20,830 nt of DNA from NCBI GenBank assembly GCA_003427395.1, contig BFEA01000190.1, positions 1 through 20,830 of the forward strand. Direction: 5' to 3'. Of the stretch, positions 15,990 through 20,830 are shown piece after piece. The notes beneath the pieces are model-generated. The model saw nothing but the letters and a program-made list of their open reading frames with translations. It had not been told where the DNA came from and did not search any database. Source of the DNA: Chara braunii. Taxonomy: Eukaryota; Streptophyta; Charophyceae; Charales; Characeae. How positions within the stretch are numbered: the first letter of the stretch is position 1; every line of letters begins with the position of its first letter. Made by a program: the position numbers and the translations under genes.

Positions 15990-16140
15990 TAGAAGAAATT
16001 TATCGCAGATGCATCGCCACAATACACAGAGTTTTGAAAGATGTACAGGCTTTAATATCTCTCTCAGCGGAATGGATCCATCTTCCACAAAATGTCACTA
16101 CCGTGGTGCAACAGCATCACCCTTCTGCCAATCCTGTTCC
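15990..16140 (+). CDS. possible exon, unidentified (weak)
   Basis: A pyrimidine-rich tract ends CCTTTTTTGTAG, a textbook acceptor (about 15978-15989), and the following 150 bp are open in two plus frames. One reads EEIYRRCIATIHRVLKDVQA-LISLSAEWIHLP, the other SQMHRHNTQSFERCTGFN. Both run into the T tracts at 16141 and no GT donor stands out, so the call is weak. Confidence 0.2.
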
Positions 16141-16212
16141 TTTTTTTTTTTTTTTTTTTTTTTTCCTTTTTTTTTTTTTTTTTTTTTTAAAGAAGGTCCA
16201 TGTGGCCAGTCA
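16141..16212 (-). mobile_element. T-headed retroposon with CTGTTCC duplication (copy 2)
   Basis: T24-CC-T22 followed by AAAGAAGGTCCATGTGGCC, the reverse complement of an A-tailed 3' end resembling copy 1. CTGTTCC is at 16134-16140 and 16213-16219, a candidate target-site duplication. Only about 24 bp of the body were copied, a severe 5' truncation. Confidence 0.6.
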
Positions 16213-16294
16213 CTGTTCCACCGGTTTCACTGTTCAAACTAGTGAGCGGTGAAAAGAAGAATGAGCAAAAGGAACCGCAAGTGCCTCACCAGTT

Positions 16295-16951
16295 TCATAT
16301 GTCTAGGTGAGCGGTCGCGTAGAGCACTGCTGCGCTAGTCAGAGCAACAAGCAGTGCATCTTTCTGGTTGATGGGATGCTGGCGGCCAAAGCTTGGGCCG
16401 CCTTGCTCGCACATCAGACAGCTGGGGCCGCCTTGCTCGCACATCAGATAGCAGAGCCCCAAGTGCTGCTGACGCTTGCTCACTTTGGTGGGGTCTGTTG
16501 GGGTTTGGCGAGCTGCCACGAAGCAGATCTCGGAAGTCTTTCTTCTTCGATGTGGCAGGCCTTCATCTTCATCGGGTTGGTTGGTGTTCTTCTTCTTCAT
16601 CCTGGGAGATGTGCTCCCCTGCCTGCAGAGTGGACATGTCACCTGCAGCGGGGCTTCGTGAGTGGTGCAGAGTGACGCGTTGGATATAGGACTGTGTGAG
16701 GCGTTTGCAGGCTTGTCTGGTTGGGCGCTGAAAGTGGAAGAGGCGCCATAGCTTGAGCTTGGGGATAGTAGTGGGAGGAAGAAGAAGACCCCCAGATACT
16801 TCAATGAAACTTCGTAAATAATAATCGGTTCGCGGGTGTTGACAGCATGGTTGGCCCAGGTTGGGATTCTTGGAAACTTTTGTGCCGCCGTTGATTGCAT
16901 TGAGGAGAGACGAAAAGAAGAGGAGAGACGGTGATTAGAATTGATTTTCAA
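16295..16951 (-). other. long open frame of doubtful coding status
   Basis: 218 codons are open on the minus strand, the longest such frame outside the LINE, with CPLCRQGS, a GLPHRRRKTSEICFV region and a duplicated CEQGGPS peptide. A plus-strand frame of 122 codons overlaps it. No domain, no initiation context and no codon bias clearly favour either strand, and part of the length comes from a 30-bp duplication and TTC/GAA triplets. Confidence 0.2.
16395..16454. repeat. 30-bp tandem duplication
   Basis: GGGCCGCCTTGCTCGCACAT plus CAGACAGCTG or CAGATAGCAG, two copies (16395-16424 and 16425-16454), two differences. Confidence 0.95.
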
Positions 16952-17242
16952 ATTTCAATTCAGTTCTATTTAGGGTATGAATTGTGTGCTTAAGCTGTGT
17001 TTTTTCCTCATCTGGTTTGGTGTGGATTGCTCTCTCCAACTCGACTTTGTCGTTGCGCACATGCATCGGAACGTGTGGATGCCGTGTTGGATTTCGTTTA
17101 AATCAGGCACATAACATGCGCCCGCTTGTAACTTTCTGCGCCCCCCCCCCCGTAAGTGAAGTCGGGCCCTGTGAGAAATCGGCAAGGCCGGTTTCTGAAT
17201 CCAATGGGTGCAGAATTGGGCCTCGAGGGTTGGTTGGTCTTG

Positions 17243-17353
17243 CAGCATCTTCAACGAACTGGTAGCCCTGATTGGTTGAAGATGCTGGGTCCCAGAACAG
17301 GACCTCAGGTCCAGGGCACTTGCAGTTGAGCCCCTGATTGGTTGAAGATGCTG
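17243..17353. repeat. inverted and direct repeat of GTTGAAGATGCTG
   Basis: CAGCATCTTCAAC (17243-17255) is perfectly complementary to GTTGAAGATGCTG at 17275-17287 (19-nt loop). A 22-bp unit CCCTGATTGGTTGAAGATGC-TG repeats at 17266-17287 and 17332-17353. Confidence 0.9.
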
Positions 17354-17455
17354 AACCCCAGTGCATTCCGGAAGGGCCCTGGGCACAGCTACTGGGACAG
17401 AGGTCGAGCCTCGAGAGCCTGTCCTCGCCCGGACAGACACTACAAAGGAGAGTGA

Positions 17456-17713
17456 GGCTCAGTCACTCTCAAGCATTATGCTGGCTCGACAGCAGCAGCG
17501 CTGCTGGAGTGCACGCTGGCTGGACGAGAGTCGGGCAGAGTGAGGGCGCTGGCGGGGCGCGAAGAAGAAGCTGCCTGGGCGCAGCTGGAGGGCACAGCCG
17601 CCATAGCCAAGCTGCAGCCCATAGCCGGAGGAGGTGTGACGGAGGTCCTTGGGAGAAGGACACAGTATGGGAGTGATAGGCGGTGTATGAGAGGGCACTT
17701 ACCTGGTGGTGAT
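17456..17713 (+). CDS. possible exon, unidentified
   Basis: Frame 2 is open for 86 codons between TGA 17453-17455 and TAG 17714-17716. Codons are strongly biased to G/C third positions (CTG, GAG, CAG, GCC), and the reading is protein-like: ALLECTLAGRESGRVRALAG followed by REEEAAWAQLEGTAAIAKLQ and PIAGGGVTEVLGRRTQYGSD, probably helical. A possible acceptor is CGACAGCAGCAG at about 17489-17500; the donor is unclear (GTGTGA near 17635 or GTATGG near 17665). It is on the same strand as the exon candidate at 18152-18235 and could be in the same gene. Overlapping frames on both strands look less coherent. No family recognised. Confidence 0.35.
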
Positions 17714-17828
17714 TAGCGTGGCGCATCAGTCGGAGTTTTCATTCGTCATCAGGCTGCTGCTCCACTTCGTAAAGACCTACCGTTGTCATCAGATGTCTAC
17801 GTTGATAGGTGTTGTCTGATTGTCGTCT

Positions 17829-17840
17829 GCGCGCGCGCGC
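17829..17840. repeat. (GC)6 tract
   Basis: Six alternating GC dinucleotides, the classic Z-DNA-prone sequence. Confidence 0.9.
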
Positions 17841-18151
17841 CAAGCGGCATATAGGAGAGCGTCATCGTCGACTTAAATTTTAATATTGGAGGCGAGAAGA
17901 GGGCGCCGTTCATTGTCAATTGACTTCAGAGCTTTGCTCTTATTTGGTGCATCTCGTGTTGCAATCTGCTTTCAGTTTTGTGCACCTGGTTATTAACTTA
18001 TAATCTGGGTGTCTAATACTGTCGATGGAATCAGAATGGAATGATGCAGCTTGGTTTCTGTCATTCGCATCATTGCTCATTTTCCTTGCACTTCTCTTTT
18101 CATGGCAAGAAAAAAAAGAAAAGAAAAAAAAGAACAAAGAAAAAAATCTAG

Positions 18152-18235
18152 CCTATCTTCAATGCCGCTGGTGACGTCAACAGCTCCCCCAAGTACGAGC
18201 AGATCTCGGCCAATGCCGTTCGCCTCAAGCACCAG
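18152..18235 (+). CDS. probable internal exon, unidentified
   Basis: Exactly 28 codons between AAAAATCTAG (acceptor at 18150-18151) and CACCAG followed by GTATGT, a consensus donor. The peptide is PIFNAAGDVNSSPKYEQISA-NAVRLKHQ with marked G/C third-position bias, a phase-0 exon. The acceptor lacks a pyrimidine tract (the upstream intron end is A-rich), so the left border is less certain. The frame stops at the TAG just upstream, as expected for intron DNA. No family assigned. Confidence 0.45.
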
Positions 18236-18890
18236 GTATGTCTCTCGTATCACTCACAACCTCGATCCCCCACTCACAGATGCCACATGCACCCAAGGAC
18301 CACCACGCGCCTCATCCCAGCATACAACAGCGCCGCTCAGCTATGGCTGCCTGCCCATCCAGCTCGCCCGTGAGGGCGTGAGCGCTGGCCAGTGTTAGCA
18401 CAGCATGCAGCCAGTGCCCGAATCCCCAATCTCGAGGCAGGCCCTTTCCTATATGCAAGTGGCCTGCTGATGCTTGCGGCAATGCGGTACTGGGCCCCGG
18501 CCCAGACGCTTCCGGTAGGCCGGCCCCGAGAGGCTGAACCTCAGCCCAGGCAAATCAGGCCCAGGGCCTGTGGTGGTTACCAGCGCCCAACTGCCCGCAG
18601 CCTGTGTTCAGTCCACATTACGTATCTGGCCCAGGGCCTGCCTCAGTGACGTTCGATAAGGGTACGTTCGATAATGGCAGCCTGGGCCTGGGCGCTCTCA
18701 ACCAACTGGCGCTGCGCAACTGCCTGAATTTCCCCAGTTGCGTTGTGACCCCAGAATGACCTGTAGGCCTCGGTCGAGCCTGCCTTCACTTAGGGCGGCC
18801 GACTGTGCTGAAAATAGGGTCCAGGAGAGCGTATCGAGGCCTTGTGCCTCGCAAAGGTTTCAATTTCGTTCAAAAAATATAAGATGTCCG
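18236..18890. other. no gene recognised; GGCCCAGGGCCTG words
   Basis: GC-rich sequence with repeated words GGCCCAGGGCCTG (about 18559 and 18628) and ACGTTCGATAA (18649 and 18663). Open frames here follow base composition and show no motif. Confidence 0.5.
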
Positions 18891-18894
18891 TTTT

Positions 18895-19180
18895 GACGAA
18901 ATTGCTGGTTTTTTTTTTTTTTTTTTTACCTCGAAAGGCTCCAAGGCTCCTTTTGCCGATATCGGAAAAGAATTGTGCCCCAAGCTCTGCCGAAGCGCCA
19001 GCGCAATGTTTTTTTTTTTTGTTTCGGCCGGTGCCGCCAGACGTTCAAGGGTCCTTCGGCCAAACGGAAGGAAGCATGGTTTTGTTATCCTAAGCGTATT
19101 CCTTTGGACTTGCCGGGCAAATAGGATCCGGACGGACACCGCCATAATGGACAGGAGGCAGGCGCTTAAGAAATTGCTGG
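18895..19180. repeat. GACGAAATTGCTG unit followed by T tract
   Basis: GACGAAATTGCTG occurs at 18895-18907 and exactly at 19269-19281; a shorter GAAATTGCTGG is at 19170-19180. Both left copies are followed directly by T runs (18909-18927 and 19181-19203). A third T tract is at 19010-19021. Whether one 360-bp insertion or two separate ones occurred cannot be settled by eye. Confidence 0.7.
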
Positions 19181-19271
19181 TTTTTTTTTTTTTTTTTTTT
19201 TTTCGAAAGGCCCATTTGCAAGACCTCTATCCTGCTGGTGGTAAGAGAACCACCGGGATCGAGGCTTTGAC
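19181..19271 (-). mobile_element. SINE-like retroposon, T-headed (copy 3)
   Basis: T23 (19181-19203) then CGAAAGGCCCATTTGCAAG and the fold-back core, the reverse complement of copy 1 at about 92% identity through CAAAGCCTC. GAAATTGCTG at 19170-19179 and 19272-19281 flanks it as a 10-bp candidate target-site duplication. The body is shorter than in copy 1, consistent with 5' truncation. Confidence 0.75.
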
Positions 19272-19281
19272 GAAATTGCTG

Positions 19282-19745
19282 TTCGTTGATCAGAGCCAAT
19301 TCCAAAATTGCCCTTGATCAGAGCCAATTCTAAAATTGGACAATTCCAAAATTGCCCTTGATCAGAGCCAATTCTAAAATTGGAATTGGTGGTCCTTGGG
19401 TCCAGAGGCAGCTCCCAAATTGCCATCCATCAGAGCCTATTCCAAAATTGCCATTGATCAGATTGCGATTGATAAGAGCCAATTCTACAATTGCCATTGA
19501 TCAAAGCCAATAGCGAATTCCAAAATTGCCCTTGATCAGAGACAATTCTAAAATTGCCATCGATCAAGCGTATTCCAAAATCGCCATTGATCAGAGCCAA
19601 TTCTAAAATTGCCATCGATCAGAGCCAATAGCGTATTCCAAAAATGCCCTTGATCAGAGCCAATTCCAAAATTGCCATCTATGAGAGCCTATTCCAAATT
19701 GCCATGGGTCAGAGCCAATTCCAAAATTGCCATTGACCAGAGTCA
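19282..19745. repeat. ~28-bp satellite-like tandem array
   Basis: About fifteen imperfect copies of a unit around TGATCAGAGCCAATTC then YAAAATTGCCAT, some with AGCG inserted before AATTCC or TATTCC. Single units vary by substitutions and small length changes, and one stretch (19383-19415) has lost the pattern. It begins immediately at the right flank of the retroposon. Confidence 0.95.
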
Positions 19746-19980
19746 GGACTCAGCCATCATCGAATGAGAGTCGTTGAGAATGACAGAGCCATCTTTTCAA
19801 AGGGTGGGGGCGGAGGAGTGGGAGTGGGGTGGAATTGGTGAACAGAGAGCCATCTTAGGGCACATGCCAAGGGTTGGGGGATGGAGTAGAGGGAGGGAGG
19901 GAGGGAGGGAGGTGGAGGATTACCGTGCATTGATCACCCGCGCTAGTTGGGGCATCTCCATAGCGTGCTTGTACACTTTT
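19746..19980. repeat. G-rich tracts and (GGGA)n
   Basis: GGGGGCGGAGGAGTGGGAGT at about 19805-19824 and GGGAGGGAGGGAGGGAGGG at about 19891-19910 have enough G runs to form quadruplexes. Confidence 0.8.
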
Positions 19981-20129
19981 GGCTGCAGTAGAAAGAGAGA
20001 GAAAAAAGGCATCACAAAATTCACACTTAATACAATATCCATACATGCTTGCTTTGATCTATTTTTCACATCCATTTTTGTTTTCGTTTCGGAGAAAATC
20101 TTTCCTCTCTTTTCTTTTTTCTTTTTTTT

Positions 20130-20191
20130 TGGGTACAATGTATCGGTTGGGCAAGGAGCTCATTGACAAGTCCCCAGAACGGGTACAATGT
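20130..20191 (+). other. coding-like fragment between GGGTACAATGT repeats
   Basis: GGGTACAATGT occurs at about 20130-20140 and 20179-20189. Between them the plus strand reads YRLGKELIDKSPER, which is protein-like, but there is no AG acceptor after the pyrimidine tract, and the second repeat (CGG then GTACAA) is a poor donor. It may be a short insertion with an 11-bp duplication, or an exon fragment. Confidence 0.25.
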
Positions 20192-20347
20192 TCTATAAAG
20201 TTACCTTGAAATTATCATCGACTTCGTTCAATCATCAATGCCATGCCTCCTTTAAGTTAAACAGAATCTACCATGTGTAGAGGGAGGCCATGTCTTTGGT
20301 CACATGGGCCCACCAAATGGAGACATACAACACCAAAATGGACGCGC

Positions 20348-20449
20348 AGTCAAAGTCAAAGTCAAAGTCAAAGTCAAAGTCAAAGTCAAAGTCAAAGTCA
20401 AAGTCAAAGCCAAAGCCAAAGTCAAGTCAAAGTCAAAGTCAAAGTCAAG
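20348..20449. repeat. (AGTCAA)n hexanucleotide array
   Basis: About sixteen AGTCAA units, a few with C for T or shortened by one base. Lys-Ser or Val-Lys repeats read through it are compositional. Confidence 0.97.
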
Positions 20450-20718
20450 TGACATTCTCTGCAATGAACAGTGGACGGCTTCAAAGTCAAGAACTTCAAC
20501 TACAGTACTCGTGGTGGGCGTGCAGTCGTAAACTTCCTCCGCACTCGTAGTTTTAGTGTGCTCTAAACTTCTAGAGTGGTTTCGAGAAAGCGGAGAGACA
20601 GTTCTCTAGCAGTAACTGTCATGGAACTAGATGGCAGAAGCTTCGGGATTCGGCAGTGGCATCACGGGAAGGGGGGGGGAGGGGAGCGTGCGTGAATGCA
20701 GGCACCAGAGGGGGAGGG

Positions 20719-20733
20719 GAGAGAGAGAGAGAG

Positions 20734-20810
<77 letters not shown>
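20719..20810. repeat. (GA)n microsatellite
   Basis: About 45 GA units, interrupted once by CA near 20734. Confidence 0.98.
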
Positions 20811-20814
<4 letters not shown>

Positions 20815-20830
20815 GTCACCTGTCGACAGA

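Noticed and set aside
13312-19745. Tandem arrays as a CRISPR
   Set aside because: There are no unique spacers of constant length and no cas genes, and the DNA is eukaryotic.
20290-20550. Lys-Ser and Val-Lys repeat proteins
   Set aside because: Direct translation of the hexanucleotide array in different frames.

Overview
The window looks like repeat-rich nuclear DNA of a plant-lineage eukaryote. Reasons: interstitial TTTAGGG (plant-type telomere) repeats, a plant-like L1-clade non-LTR retrotransposon, consensus GT/AG splice sites around short coding-like segments, assembly N runs, and no operon, Shine-Dalgarno or bacterial gene structure. A streptophyte alga such as Chara is my best guess. 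That is an inference from general impression and no search was run.

Layout. 0-4.4 kb: a possible exon end at the left edge, a CA microsatellite, a degenerate ~45-bp tandem array, very long A tracts (43 and 68 nt), a 9-bp minisatellite, telomere-like repeats and a cluster of palindromic MITE copies. 4.4-4.8 kb: two AT microsatellites surrounding a near-complete hammerhead ribozyme on the minus strand. 4.75-8.98 kb: a 5'-truncated, mutated LINE (end of the endonuclease, full reverse transcriptase, C-terminal zinc knuckle, 3' UTR hairpin, possible A18 tail) whose 3' UTR carries a decayed relative of the ribozyme unit. 9-13.1 kb: simple repeats, homopolymers, a SINE-like retroposon, an AT-rich palindrome cluster and a tRNA-like SINE head. 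13.3-14 kb: an 87-bp higher-order tandem array and a local duplication. 14.1-18.3 kb: several short coding-like segments with good splice signals on both strands, mixed with MITEs and retroposons. 18.9-20.8 kb: more T-headed retroposon insertions, a ~28-bp satellite array, hexanucleotide and GA repeats.

No intact protein-coding gene is visible. The dominant theme is non-LTR retrotransposition: one LINE carcass, poly(A)-tailed short insertions with candidate target-site duplications, and A tracts that seem to have been inserted on their own. The most notable item is the type III hammerhead at about 4504-4565 (minus), with an intact catalytic core, paired stems and complementary loops.
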